A DNA stretch of 64,000 bases from Monosiga brevicollis MX1 (taxonomy: Eukaryota; Opisthokonta; Choanoflagellata; Craspedida; Salpingoecidae): the NCBI RefSeq assembly GCF_000002865.3, contig NW_001865040.1:680905-744904 (forward strand). Direction: 5' to 3'. The notes beneath the pieces are model-generated. The model saw nothing but the letters and a program-made list of their open reading frames with translations, was not told where the DNA came from and did no database searches. A program made the position numbers and the translations under genes. Of this stretch, positions 9,523 through 24,954 are shown piece by piece. How positions within the stretch are numbered: position 1 is the first letter of the stretch; each line of letters starts with the position of its first letter.

Positions 9523-12255
9523 ATGGCGGCCTTTGAGCACGAGCTGGATGCCACGGCTGGACTGCGTGAGGCCTTGTTCCATGCCATCTCAACCGATCGG
9601 GCAGCCATCACACTTGAAGATTTGATGGGCATGCTGACAGCTCTAGACGCGGTATGTCCCAAAACCTGTGCTGGGATTGACTGGCAGCAAGCGCCGTAAA
9701 AATTGGGTTGACAAGTCGGCTCCTCACTCGCGCCTGATCTGGTCAGAGCAAGCCCCACGATGAAATTCAGGCCAGCGCGACACAGCTCATGGGCATCTTG
9801 GACACGAATCACAGTGGACAAGTCTCCTTTGCAGAGGTATGCCGCCATCCGCATCCGACTCCTTGAAAGAAAAACAGCATCCTTGCGCGCCCGTGACAGG
9901 AGCACAAGCGTTGGCGAACACGAGCGCCCTTCATCGCATGCGCCTGGACCCCGTGACATGCTTGTCTGTAGTTTGAAGCTGCGGTGGCCGATAACGAATC
10001 CTTGGTCCGAAATCTGGCAAGCTTGATGCAGCTTGACGTGGATGTAGCCAGCAACCCCCATACACCCACCGAATCTCAGCACTCGGGTGCAAATGCTACG
10101 CTGTGCAAATCAGAGTCATTGGAGCTCATGTTTGAAGCACGCGAGGTTGGTGACAGAGTGGCTGGCTAGTGGGTCATGTGCTCATCAAAGCCATAAACAT
10201 GGCATCCAAAGAAAGTTTTACATCACAGGTGCGCTTGGTGGTCATCTTAGGCTGAGCTTCGCGAGCAACTCGATGCTGCGCTCCAACAGGTGCGCATACC
10301 CCCTTTGGTTGGCCTCTCAAACAACAGACAGCGTCCATCAGGCTGATTTTGGCTCCGTGACAGATCCAGCAGGAGCGCACAGAAAACCAGGCTATACTGA
10401 GTACACAGAGCCAGCGGCATGACGTAGGTTCCTCGCCTATTCGCAGGCGCTGTGAGTTCATTCATTTCGTACACAAACATGACACGCCTTTCGATATCAC
10501 GCAGCGAGAGGTCACAAGCCTCAACCAACAGCTGACTGAGCAAGAGCAAGCAATTCAAGATTACCGACAGGAGATTGATGCATTACGGGATACCATCCGC
10601 GCCAATGAAGCGGTGCGCATTTCAGCCGGCTGAAAATGTCAAGTGACCCAGACGGGATTGCATCGCATCCACCCACTCACAGTACTCATGTAGGATCAAC
10701 GTGAACGTAATGCCGAAGAGGGCCGAGCTCTTATGGAGGAGCAGCAAGCTACGCTCGCGTCCCTGACGGACAAAGTCAAAAGTCTCAAGGTGAGGTGAGC
10801 TGCTGACGGCTTGGTGTGCATGTGCATGGTCTACTTGGGTCCTATGTCACATTACATAGCCCACGCCCTGATTTCTCAAATCGCGCAGCAGGCCATTCAG
10901 CTGTTTGACATTTGCGCAACGCCTTCTAATGTTGAGCAATTGACAGGAAAGCCATGCCCAAGAGCTTGCCGAATGCACCGATCGAGTGGCCGAGTTGGAG
11001 TCGGAGTGCGACAGGCTACACGGAGAGGTTGATTGCCTCTCAAATGAGCTCGCAGCTGCCCAGCGACAACACGTGGTTGATGTAGGCCGTGCAAACCAGC
11101 CCCCTCTCACCTCAACTGCCAAATCTTCTTTGACCTCGTTGGCATGGCGCGTCGGCATTTCATGCGCTTGATCTGTTCTGCTATTTCTAGGTTGACGTTC
11201 TACACAACCGCTTGCAAGTACAGGAAGAGTATGCCCAAACACTTGAGGTCCGGTGTTCAGAACGTCGCCGTAATGGGCCGATGCGAATTAGCCACGCCAT
11301 AGCCACCCAGCACTTGGCGCTTTCTGTACCCATGCAAGCCCTCATCTTTTTCTCTCTCCCCACACTCGTAGCAAAAGTACATACAACTTCAAGAAGCTGC
11401 AAATGAATTGGTGGACCTGCGAGCTGAGAATCGGCAGCTCAAAGACCGCCTGGACGAATTTCAGGCACCGGCTTCCACCACCGCAATGGAGAATGAAACT
11501 AGAACCAGCTCGGAGGAGCATGGCCGTGCTCTGATCACAGCTGATGCAGACCTAGAGGCTGCGCTCTCCCAGCAACGGGTACGGCCCTGCGCTCCATCTC
11601 GAGCGCATGTCAAGCTCTTGAGCAAACTCGGTTTTTTTTCCTTTTCCCCTTTTGAGTGAACGTGGACCTAATAATATTGCCTTCTTGTAGTTGAAAGACA
11701 TTATGACCGAGCATGACACTGCACTACTCGACTTGTCGCGCCGCCACCGACACGAGCGGGCTAGATTGCAGGTTTTACTGGTGGCGGCACGACTCAAAGG
11801 CCAAGCACAGGTGAGGTCAAAGGCTCCTTGATTGCATGCAGCCGAACCATTTTCCGGACATCACCTCAATGGCTGACTGCGGATTCAATATTAGGATACG
11901 AAAATGTCGCAGGTGGCTGAGACTGCGGCTCAACTTAGGTATGACAAGAAGCGCCTTCAACTTCAGGTAGACGCCCTCGGAGCATCTCTGCAGGCTATGA
12001 AGAACATGGTCGACCAGACAAGTGTCGTCAGCCGCAAAAAACACAATCGTATCCCGTCATGGTCGGGTGTTCTGGTGCGTCGCTCTGCCTGTTTGTGTCA
12101 TTTCAAGTCGGCACCTGCACTGGTCGTTACATCACCCCTTACGCTTCTCTCATGGGATCTTGGATGTCTTGTAGCGTCGGCGCTCCCAGACGTCTTCGCG
12201 CAGTGAAAGTCCTGCACCAGCCTCGCCAACGGGCCAACCTGAGGCTGCTTCGTAA
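9523..12255 (+). CDS. EF-hand protein with long coiled coil (471 residues)
   Basis: Twelve exons, all joined by phase-0 introns, give 471 residues: 9523-9651, 9747-9836, 9972-10145, 10251-10289, 10505-10612, 10694-10789, 10947-11081, 11191-11247, 11372-11578, 11691-11810, 11895-12074, 12175-12255. Residues about 55-70 contain an EF-hand loop, DTNHSGQVSFAE, with acidic and polar ligands at the expected positions. Nearly all the rest is heptad-rich coiled coil (EVTSLNQQLTEQEQAIQDY, RVAELESECDRLHGEV, LRAENRQLKDRLDEF). The tail is basic, then Ser/Pro-rich (RRRSQTSSRSES). EF-hand plus coiled-coil proteins often act at centrosomes or as membrane-traffic adaptors, but I cannot name the orthologue. 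A second ATG upstream at 9514 is in frame; I prefer 9523. The gene is head-to-head with BBS2. Confidence 0.85.
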
Positions 12256-12299
12256 TTTTACGTCGACGCTCACAGGGCGCTTACGGTTAGCGTAAAATT
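12254..12299. repeat. Inverted repeat at the stop codon of the EF-hand/coiled-coil gene
   Basis: Nine-base arms AATTTTACG (12254-12262) and CGTAAAATT (12291-12299) are perfect complements, 28 bp apart. The left arm overlaps the TAA stop. It could form a 3' UTR hairpin; function is unknown. Confidence 0.5.
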
Positions 12300-13024
12300 C
12301 TGACACTTACCCCATCCCGCCCTTTTTTTAAACAAGAATCGAGAGTGAGAAAGCATCAAAAGTGTCACTTGGCCTTTGTGTAAGTTATCAGCCAAGTGTC
12401 GTGCATTCTGAAAAGAGATATTGTCAGGCTTGGGAGTGCTCAAATGCGTGGAAGCACGGATTTGACGCTAACACATATTCGTGTCGCTGAATGATCGCTG
12501 TGGATTGGGAGAAACCTGTCAAGATGAATTGTCTCTGGCGGTTCTACCGGACCTCTCCCACATGCATGATGACGGGCAATGGCTGGGGGACTGGGCGCGT
12601 CAAGGCATCCAGGTTATCTGTGACACGGACCACCACAACATCAAGAAAGGCCCTGGCTGTTGCATTTCACGGCTTTCCTTTGATCGAGGACAGTTGCTTC
12701 ATCATCAGTCGTTCTCGGTCTTCAGGACAATTTTTGAGACAAGTTCTGGTGCGAGACCTGATGGTTCAAGATGGCTTCTTCTCATGGCTTTACCGTTGCC
12801 GCCAGGTGACTACTCGGAGATGGCATCGTGTCAAAAGATGGTTTCAGGCGTGATATGCAGCTTCCCCCTCGAAGGATGATTATCTCGGGGACGTGTTGAT
12901 CCACTTGGGCATCAAATATTGAAATCAATTCGCGTAATCACAAGCACGGCAGCTGGTCATCTTTCAACAAATCTCCGTGGCCAGGCTCAGCGCCTTGACG
13001 AAACTAAAAGCTACATTTAGGTCG
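12300..13024. other. Unresolved stretch with two overlapping plus-strand open frames
   Basis: Open frames of 132 codons (12481-12879) and 120 codons (12491-12853) overlap in different frames on the same strand. Neither shows a domain I recognise and the longer one begins at GTG, so at most one can be an exon. There is no clear splice partner on either side. This may be 3' UTR, an exon of an unrecognised gene or non-coding DNA. Confidence 0.3.
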
Positions 13025-13798
13025 CTAGTTTGGGTAGCCCATTGGCATGGAGGCTCGGCCCTCCTGCCAAAAAGAGAGAAACTCCCAGTTGCTACTGCAG
13101 GCATCAATCTCTTGATAACCCTTTCCAGCCGAAACGGGTTGTGCTGGTATTCCGTGGCAAGAGAGATTGGGCGTGAAAAGTTGAGCAGCCACGCCGATAT
13201 TGCGAGGCAGAGGCTGGCTCGTGGCTGGGACTTTGCTTGTTGCTGCCGTCGAGGGAGCGGTGCATATCTGCACTCGCAGCCGTGGCAGAGGCGTGGGGCT
13301 GGCGGCATCCAGATCCGATTTCATTCCGCCGAAGGCTGCCAAGGGCACACCTACCCAGCAAGGGCTGGGAGGGCGTTTTGCAGTGCGAGGGCAAGTTTTG
13401 GCCATTGTTACGGGCGAGTCGCCTCGTTTGGAGATCGGGCTGCAAAGCCCGGATATCATGTCGTCTAGCCAGTCGGAGGTGTCGGGAGATGCCTCTTGAT
13501 GATAGCTTTGCCCAAGGTCGCTTGCGCTCTGCTCTGCTAGATCCAGGGCGGATAGGGTGTGGAAGTCATCCGTCTCTGGCAGGCAAAACCATGGCTCACT
13601 TAGGATCTCTTGGGCAGGCCATACACGGGCCAAATAGGACGGCTCATTATTGGCGACAGTACCAAACACCCCCAGCTCTGGAGCAAGCGCCTCTAGGTGG
13701 GACATTTTGACAGAGTTCAACCAGTGAACCGTGGCTGGCCAAGCCTCGCTCGCGCTGCTGGAAAATGCACGTTTCCGCAACCATTGATTCCCCCACAA
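13025..13798 (-). CDS. Candidate hypothetical protein, 257 residues, acidic and Ser/Pro-rich
   Basis: A single uninterrupted minus-strand frame of 257 codons with an ordinary codon mix. It starts MWGNQWLRKRAFSSSASEAW. The middle is acidic (SALDLAEQSASDLG, then DTSDWLDDMISGL), followed by a Pro/Ser/Ala-rich low-complexity part. I recognise no domain. An acidic patch with bulky hydrophobics such as DWLDDMI resembles transcriptional activation segments, but that is only a resemblance. Introns are not evident, unlike most neighbours, so this may be one exon of a longer gene or a chance frame. The plus strand also has frames of up to 157 codons here, without recognisable content. Confidence 0.4.
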   Translation of the reverse strand: MWGNQWLRKRAFSSSASEAWPATVHWLNSVKMSHLEALAPELGVFGTVANNEPSYLARVWPAQEILSEPWFCLPETDDFHTLSALDLAEQSASDLGQSYHQEASPDTSDWLDDMISGLCSPISKRGDSPVTMAKTCPRTAKRPPSPCWVGVPLAAFGGMKSDLDAASPTPLPRLRVQICTAPSTAATSKVPATSQPLPRNIGVAAQLFTPNLSCHGIPAQPVSAGKGYQEIDACSSNWEFLSFWQEGRASMPMGYPN

Positions 13799-15084
13799 GA
13801 GCGAGAGCTTTGAGGGCGCTGCCTGGCGGCACAGCTGTGTTGCCTTCCTCTGTGCTTCGAGTTTGAGTGTAATGAGACAAAAACTCGGCTGAGAAGGAGG
13901 GGTGAGTCATTGCAGAGCACTTCAGTCACAGCCAATGCATCGGGGTACCCTGAAACAAACCCAAGATTGTGATGGTCGTACCCATTGGGTGGTGGGATCG
14001 AACGAGGTGTCGCATGCCAGCTATCAATAATTTACCTCCCTCCTAAATCTTCAGATGTTGCCACGACCGTACATGCTGATGCCTCAAGCTTGCGCTAGGA
14101 GGAGGGAAACACTTTCGCTTTAGGTTTTGCTATTTTACGGATCTGCTCCTTGATTTATCGTCAGCACGTGGCGAGGGTGGTTTTTTTTTTGGCTGTTGTC
14201 GTGTGTCGAATGCCAAGTGCACATGCTAGCTGACGCGAGCTTGTCCTGCTTCAGTAAAAAGCCTCATCCTGTTTGCCTCGGAGCAGTCCTTTCTCCCCTT
14301 CACGCCCGCTTCATCATAACGTCATCGGAGCAGTAGGGCGAGCGAGGTGCTGTGACGGTCAACTTGACCACAGGTACAATCTCACCAACTACCAACAATT
14401 CAAAAGGTTTCCATAGCAAGAGGCAAGATGTTCAGATCACCACAAGCACAAACGATTATCACATCATGGTGACCTTTGAATATGGGATTAAGTGCATACA
14501 TGCACCGATCAATGGGGGAAATTGTTTCCGAGCAGAGGAAGCTGTGTTACGGTTTGTTGTTCTTGCTACGAATAACACGTTCAAGGCATGTGCTGTTGGG
14601 CCAAAAGGCGCGGTTGGGTTGGTGATGAAGTCATTTGGCGGATAAATTGCATCGCGGCGCTCTCACGTGGATTTGGTGTTGAGATTACTTGGCGAGATCG
14701 GGGCACGATGGTGCACTTCATCACCTCTTGACGTACAGCCCCCAGCACGCGCCTTCCTCAGAAAACAATCAAACAATAAACCCAAAAACCGATTTATTAT
14801 CAACAAGTCATAAGTCGTTGGTGTGAGGCCTGCAGTGGTGATCCGGCATCGTGGACTTGTGTACGAGCATGAAAAAGGGTCCCTTTGTTGCAGCGCGACC
14901 GCCACACATTGGCCCAAGAACCAAACGCAATATTGTGGGGTGACATGAACTGGTTGGGTTGCGCTTCGTGTCACTTGTTTCCTTCAAAACTTACAATTGG
15001 GGGGTGGGGGACACTTGGTAAAATTACTTTGCGGCACCAAGACAAACGGAAAAATTCACGAGAGCTCGGCCCTGTGTTGCACAA
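13799..15084. other. Stretch without a supported gene
   Basis: Only short frames occur, including 97 codons on the plus strand at 14352-14645 and 103 on the minus at 14663-14974, with no recognisable content. The right part is probably 3' flank of katanin p80. A poly-T run lies near 14181-14190. I found no tRNA-like fold. Confidence 0.35.
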
Positions 15085-15124
15085 CTCTCTCTCTCTCTCT
15101 CACACACACACATACCCACACACG
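15085..15124. repeat. (CT)n(CA)n compound microsatellite in the 3' flank of KATNB1
   Basis: A CT run followed by CA repeats, ending directly beside the stop codon of katanin p80, so it is likely in the 3' UTR. Confidence 0.85.
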
Positions 15125-15126
15125 TT

Positions 15127-18100
15127 CTACATGACTTCAATGGCGCGCATGGCTTTGCGAATGGCCGAGCCAAGCTTGCCGCTTTCATCGCTGCGTGCTT
15201 GTAGAGCCTCCTTTACCACTTGCAAGCTCTCATAACAGGCACAGCACTTCTCATGGCGCTCTTCCTTGGACACGTCAACGCTGCGCCCTGCCGCTGCCGT
15301 CATCCCCGCTGCATGGATCATCGTCCCGAAGCTCTTGAGCAGAAAGTTGGTGGTTTGACAGGCAGCAATGACGTACCTGGTGGAAGCAAGGCATACAACC
15401 AGATGCGGTGAAGTGAGCCAGACGAGTTGCACACTTCCCAGACACGAAAAAAGACACGCGCATGCTCAGTGACGTAAAGCTTTGAACATGGATGGGTGTA
15501 TCTGTCTGGGAACTACCAGCCCAGCCCAGCCCATTATTGTGCAAGGCGCATGGCTCTCCTCGCTCAGCACATTGGACTTGTGAGGCGACACTCACGTTTC
15601 ATGCTTGCTATTGATGAGGTTAGCAAAGGCTGGAAGTACAGCCACCGCACAGTCCAGTGTCCAGACGTTTGGGTTGGCCAGCATCAAATTCTGTCATGGC
15701 GAGATGAATATCAGGCCACGGAGCAACATACAGATGAGGCATTCCATGATAGGGAACGAAGCAGACATGAAAGCAAGTTGACGGTGGATTGAACAAGACG
15801 CAAGCACAGGTATGGCAACAGCCTCACCAGAAGATCCACAAGCGCAGCATTGTCCTCAAGGTCTACCATCTGCTCTAGCGCTTGCTGCCTCACAGCAGTC
15901 CCCAAAAAAGAAAAAAAAATGAGATGTTGGGGATGCTGAGAACTCGGCGTCAGCCTGGTTTCACTCACCCTATGGCGGCCTTGCGCCCAAATCTTCTTCA
16001 CAATTTGAATGTTGCGAGCTCGCGTGCTCATGATGGTCATCATCGACGTATGGCCTGGCAACAGTCCAAGTCGCAAAAGTCAGGGGCAAGTAGGTGATGA
16101 GCTCTAGCTTGAGACACGGGAGAAGCAGCTCAGGGGTGGACCAAAACAGGCGGTGAACATGGGTTATACCAGAGCGAAGGCTCGCCAGCAATTCATCCTC
16201 TGTCTGACTTGCGTTCCGTTTCACGTCTTGAATCGGGGACTACAAAGCCATCACGGCGAGGGAAGAAGGACGAAAATTGCCACAGGTGAGTTCTTCACAA
16301 ATGGCAACCTCGCCAGCATGGCGGCTAGGCACATGAAGCACGAACCGGCAGAAACTCGGAAACGTCCAAATCCAGCGGTTTGTCGCGAGTGGAAGGGATA
16401 ACTGGGCGATCTGTCTTGTTCCAGGACCTCTTTAGGGCCTGGGTACCATTTGGCTCGGTCTTAGGCGCTGGAACATTCAGCTGAGCTGCGCCCGATGAGG
16501 CCGTAGTCGAGCTGGAGGAGGAGATGCGGGGTCGTGCGGCGTTGGCAGTCGCTGCTGGCGCGCGAGGCAGCGCCCGCGGTCGCTGTGCAGAGTCTGTGCG
16601 CCCCACAATCATTTCGACAGCGAGGTTTGTGAGCCAATGAATGAGCAAAGAAGGTGCTCGAGTCAGTGAGGGAATAGTTCATCGATCAAACAAGACAGCA
16701 CCTGCGTCCGAGGTCATCGTTGAATTGCGGTTGACCACTTGTGTTTCGGCACTAGATGGTGTGCAAACATTGGCATGGAGCAACGAGTTCAACAGCAGCG
16801 TGAGCCAAGCACAACCATTTGTTTTTGTGCCATTGGTGCTTAGTCGTGAGATGCTACCTTGCATTGGCAGCGCGTGGGGTTTCTGCTTTGCTGGGTGCTC
16901 GGGCTGCGGCAGCTGAGCGAGGTTCTCGAGCGTCCCTGACAGAAACACATTGACAGCGCACATCGTTGGCATGAGGCTTAAAGGACAACCAAGCAACGCA
17001 GACTGTTAAGCTAGGAGCAACAACTCCAAGAAACAAAGAAGCAAACCGGGGAATATAAACACACTCAGACACACAAGAGCAGGCCTTAATAAAATAGGTC
17101 GGAGCAGACAACGGAATGGCACACAGAGTGGAGATATCGTGCATCTTACGGTTTTGCGTTGTTGCGATCAAAATTGATATTCTGAAGATCAACAAGCCAG
17201 ACACTGACGCTCTCGTTGTGGCAAGAAGCAGCAACCTACGCAAGGCGAAGCGAGTCGCGCGAGATGAAAAAGTCAAAATTTGGTCGGATGAGTCGGTTGC
17301 GCCCATGCGAGCAGGCCGGAGGCTGATTCGGCGAGTTTGAGTAGCGCAAAGTAAAATAAAATTGTACCAGCGTTGTTCCCTCCGGATCTTTCACGTGCAT
17401 ATCTTGCAAACGGCCCCAGCCCATGGACAAAGAGTCGTACGTGACTTCTGGCTCCCAACCGTACACCTTGAATGAATCCTTCGAGCCACTGTACAGGGCT
17501 CGGCCCAAAGGATCAAAGCAGATGCGCCTGTGATGGACACATACATGCGCAGCAATGAGCAGGCGTGTTTGTGGAATACATGTACGACTAGTACACGGCA
17601 CATGTTCACAAGCGCTTGTCAGCAAGCGCACCGGACGCGCGACGATTCGGGGCGGGAGGTCGAGACACATTGAAAGGACTCCAAATCCCAGAATTTGACG
17701 GTCCTACCCGCACGGGTGCAGCGCGTTGCACAGGTGAGGCAGGTCAATCGAGCAAATCAACCGACAGGGCAAGGGTGGCTAGGCGTGGTGGCTGCTGAAC
17801 CGACCGGTCGGCGCTGCCTGTGGCCAGTAAAAACTCTGAAGGATGAAATTGCAGATCTGTGACGGGGCCGGCGTGGTCTCGAAACTCGGTCATGAGTTTG
17901 CCTGCTGTCAAGTCCCACAGCTAATCAAGGCAAGAGTGAGCTGGCAGTGGGCAGTGGGCAGTGAATGCGGGCAAAAGATGGGGCACACGCGTGCCTCAAA
18001 TCATACCTTGACAACGCCGTCCTCGCCACCAGAGACGACCCAATGGCCATCAGGACTGAAGCTGAGAACATTGATGGCCTCTGTATGGCCTTTGTAGGTT

Positions 18101-19007
18101 TGAATGCAGCCTTTGCGGCGAATGTCCCAGATCTAACGTCATTGAGAGCACGAGCCCCGAATCAGTGTCGGATGCCTTGTTCAGGCGAGATTCCGGGGAG
18201 ATAGGTGTATGCTTGAAGATCCATCTACCTTGAGATTGGTATCTTGAGAGCCCGAGGCGATGAAATCGCCATAGGGGTGAAAGTCAAGGCACCGGATATT
18301 GCTTTTGTGACCCGTGAGCGTTCGCACGGCTGCAGGAATATCGAGGGAGAAGGACCCGCGGCGAGGGTCGGGGGCGAGTAAGTAAAGGTGGCGTGGCAAA
18401 CAACAGAAGCGGCAAGCTTTGGTACAGCGCACCAACCTTTGCCTTGCTTGACGTCCCAGAGCTTAAGCGTGCCGGAGGAAGACCCAGCTACCACAACCTC
18501 ATCGGTGTTGTCAAAGCGCACACACTCGACCGGAGATGTATGGCCAGCAAGTGTCTGTGACGCAGTCAAAATTGAGGCGGTGCGCAGTACAGCAGATGCA
18601 AAAAGAAGTGGGTCTCAGCATCTTCACACAAGAGGGAGCGAGTGGATATGCGGTACAGAGAGCGCAAGACCGAAAGAGAGGGAGAGAGGAGAGAGTGAGA
18701 AAGAGAGAAAGAGAGTGAGGATTTCCTCTGCGGACTTACGGCCACGGCGTTAGGCTTGCCAATGTGCCAGATGTTGACCTTACGGTCCTCACCACCAGTT
18801 GCCAAGTAGCGACCGGCATTGCGGCCAATGGCGATGCAGTTGACCTTGTCAGAGTGGGCCACAAAGTCCTCTGCGTTTCATGACACGACCAAGCCGAAAA
18901 GCGTTTATCGAATGAGTGTGATTCAGCGTCACTGAGGCTTGGCCAGGTCGTTCCCAATGTTCCAAAGACACCCACTCACGAAGGCGAGACACGTTTTCAG
19001 TGGCCAT
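15127..19007 (-). CDS. KATNB1: Katanin p80 regulatory subunit B1
   Basis: Katanin p80 targets and activates the p60 AAA ATPase that severs microtubules at centrosomes, spindles and basal bodies. Exons placed in frame: 19007-18980, 18870-18740, 18554-18437, 18329-18229, 18132-18007, 17920-17805, 17703-17632, 17527-17368, 17235-17150, then a linker and C-terminal exons, with stop at 15127. The first exons encode WD40 blades that align one by one with animal p80: [74 protein letters not shown] Ser/Ala/Pro-rich linker follows (about 16600-16400), then the conserved [15 protein letters not shown]. The p60-binding con80 domain ends with [20 protein letters not shown] and [19 protein letters not shown]. 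Exons between about 16320 and 15680 are recognised only in part. The gene is head-to-head with ZW10. Confidence 0.93.
18657..18721. repeat. GA-rich low-complexity tract in a KATNB1 intron
   Basis: Imperfect GA/GAAA repeats. On the transcribed minus strand this is a CT-rich tract inside the intron between the first and second full WD40 exons. Confidence 0.8.
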
Positions 19008-19542
19008 GATTGAGAAAGCCAGTTAGCGACGCAGCCCAGAGAGGGCCTTGTACAGACTCGATCAAGTCAACGCGAGCTAGCAACGACGGTTGGATGCCGG
19101 CGCTGGCGCGCACAACACCTCAGGTCTAAAACGTCTAAAAGCAAAGGGATGGGAGGCGTGATAAGAAGACGAGTTTGCCAAATGAACGTTCATAAAGCCA
19201 GCCAACTTCGCCCTTGAACACGCACCTACTTGGGCCAACACGCTGCCGCCAAATTTCAAGGTGACGACTTGCCCTTTGCACAACAAAATTCCAAAAAGAA
19301 AACTCCTTTCTTTTCGACCTAATGTGAAAATTACATCTTCAGAATATAAAAACGTTCACCCTAACATAGACGAATCGCCCAAATTTAGAGTTTCGCGGCG
19401 AATTTCAAAAAAAAAAAAAAGTTGCCCCAAAAAACAAAAGAAAACAATGTCATGGTGAAGCCGTGTTACTCTTTTTGTGCATTTTCGTCATTTTGTTCGA
19501 CAGTTGCACTTTTGGACAAGCAGGTCAGCAGGGATGGCCACC
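19008..19542. promoter_or_regulatory. Divergent intergenic region between KATNB1 (-) and ZW10 (+)
   Basis: About 535 bp between the start codons of two genes for microtubule and kinetochore function. The right half is AT-rich with an A run at 19408-19420. No gene is visible inside. Confidence 0.45.
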
Positions 19543-23308
<3,766 letters not shown>

Positions 23309-24104
23309 AGAGGCCATATGTTCGGTGAATACGATGGCCAAATCTAGTCCATGTGCCAATTTCACTGCCAGCCGGCCTACCTTGGAAACAAGAGCCTCTG
23401 TTTGTTACACGTGTGTGTGTGTTTGATGCGCATTGCTTGCTGTTCAAAGATAAAATTTTTGTTCCTTTTTTTTTCTCCAATACGATCGTATCGTTTCCAT
23501 CTTTTGTGTTTTCTTCGCTGCCGCCCATCTGTACAAGAAAATAGAATAACATTGAGCATGCCCACGCCAGCTAGCGCTTCTCTATTTCTGTTTGTGAAAA
23601 GCCAGAGCTGAAGGGAGAAAGCAGTACGTTGACAACTTTGATTGAGCGAGCTCGGTCAAGAGTGCCGAAGAAGTAATCATGGTGGGAAAGCAACATTGTT
23701 CAAAAAAAAGCGGGTAAGTAAGAGGATGGAATGAGGCCTCTACGGAAACCATGAAGGAGCGTGCTTTCTTCTTTAAGAAAAAACAAAACAAAACAGCACT
23801 CGGTCATGAACCACGACGCATCGCATCAAGGAGGTATGGCAGAGACCACACTAGATCCATCCAATTCACAGGTGGTAAGCAAGAGTCAGCAGCGGCAGCA
23901 GCACCATCGGCCGTCTCCCGTGTTGTTGATTAAGTCTGTGATACAAACAAGCCAATGACAGCTCATGGGAGCGATGACAAGTCTGCTTCGCAATGGGCAC
24001 GAGTCTCATGGCAATCAACACTTGCAGGTGGCGGCAATGATGTTGTTTTCAGTGGGATGGGAAGAGCTTGGTAAGCACAGGCATGGCATTATGCAGCCAT
24101 CCAA
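23309..24104. other. Convergent intergenic region between ZW10 and the DAPIT-like gene
   Basis: About 800 bp that should hold two 3' UTRs. It is rich in T and A runs (for example near 23466-23473 and 23764-23790). I see no gene. Open frames of up to 126 codons on the minus strand overlap the last ZW10 exon and look like shadows. Confidence 0.5.
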
Positions 24105-24543
24105 TTACTTGGCCTCGCTCTTCTTGCCGCTCGTGGCAAGGTTGATGAGCACAACCCATCCAGCAACCACGGCAAAGGTCAACTATCGAGCAAGCGCGCA
24201 ACCGGGCATGAGTGCAGTGGCTGTAAAGCGAAACCAAGGCACGTCCTCGACGAGTAAAAAAAAAAAAAAAGCCGCAGGTTGAGCCCAATGGACTCGCGAT
24301 CAATTCTCGTGATTGTGTTTTTCTTCCTCATGGATCACAAATTCGTGCTGAGTAGCGGTTTCCCACCACCATGGAGGTGTGCATTCGGCAAAGGCTTTTG
24401 TGCGAGCTATGTGTGAACACCGACAAATCCCTTGAAAAAAAGCCTTCAAAACTCACGTTGCGGCGACCAGCAGTCGTGTGGTTGTTGAAGATGGCACCGA
24501 GACCCTTGCCGGCTTGAGAGGGGGGAACACCGCCACCAGCCAT
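24105..24543 (-). CDS. ATP5MK: DAPIT / ATP synthase membrane subunit k-like, 54 residues
   Basis: Two small exons join in phase 0: 24543-24457 (29 codons) and 24182-24105 (25 codons plus stop). The protein has a short polar N-terminus with AGKGLGAIFNNHTTAGRRN, like the KKYFNSYTLTGRMN segment of animal DAPIT/USMG5. One hydrophobic helix follows (FAVVAGWVVLINLAT), then a basic tail (SGKKSEAK). DAPIT is a small inner-mitochondrial-membrane protein of ATP synthase dimers, 58 residues in human. Length, order of parts and the G-R-x-N junction all fit. The intron contains a run of 15 A. The gene is head-to-head with PPIL6. It could be another tiny one-helix mitochondrial protein, since so short a match is weak. 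Confidence 0.72.
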
Positions 24544-24954
24544 TCTGTTGGTTCCTGAGTTGAGAAGATGAGCTAGACGTCGACGACACGAGAACACAAA
24601 AATAAAAACGCAAGGAGCAACAAAACCAAAGAAACAGCGACGGGCCGTGGTTGTTGAAAAGTCTATAACTTTTGACAGGGAAAACACCGTCAATCTCATT
24701 CATATTTGTATCGGTTGGCAACTGTCTGAACTCGTTCTTTGCGGACGGAGCGAGACAAGCAGATGCTCGATTTTTTTTTTTTTTTTGTGAGAATCCTTAT
24801 CCTTGATCGAGTATGTTCATGCGAGAAAACGACAAGGCACCAAATCAGAGGGAGGGAGGCGATGGTCACAAGTATCTACCACGCGCATCTAGCATGAAGT
24901 GTGCTTCAGGTTGCTTGCATTGACCTTGTTGCCATGTGTTCGCGTGACAGCATC
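24544..24954. promoter_or_regulatory. Divergent intergenic region between DAPIT-like gene (-) and PPIL6 (+)
   Basis: About 411 bp between two divergent start codons, with a T run at about 24771-24786. Both promoters should lie here. No other gene is seen. Confidence 0.45.

Noticed and set aside
13990-14030. GTTCGATCCC-like motif on the minus strand, hinting at a tRNA T arm
   Set aside because: The flanks do not pair as a T stem and no acceptor or anticodon arm can be drawn.
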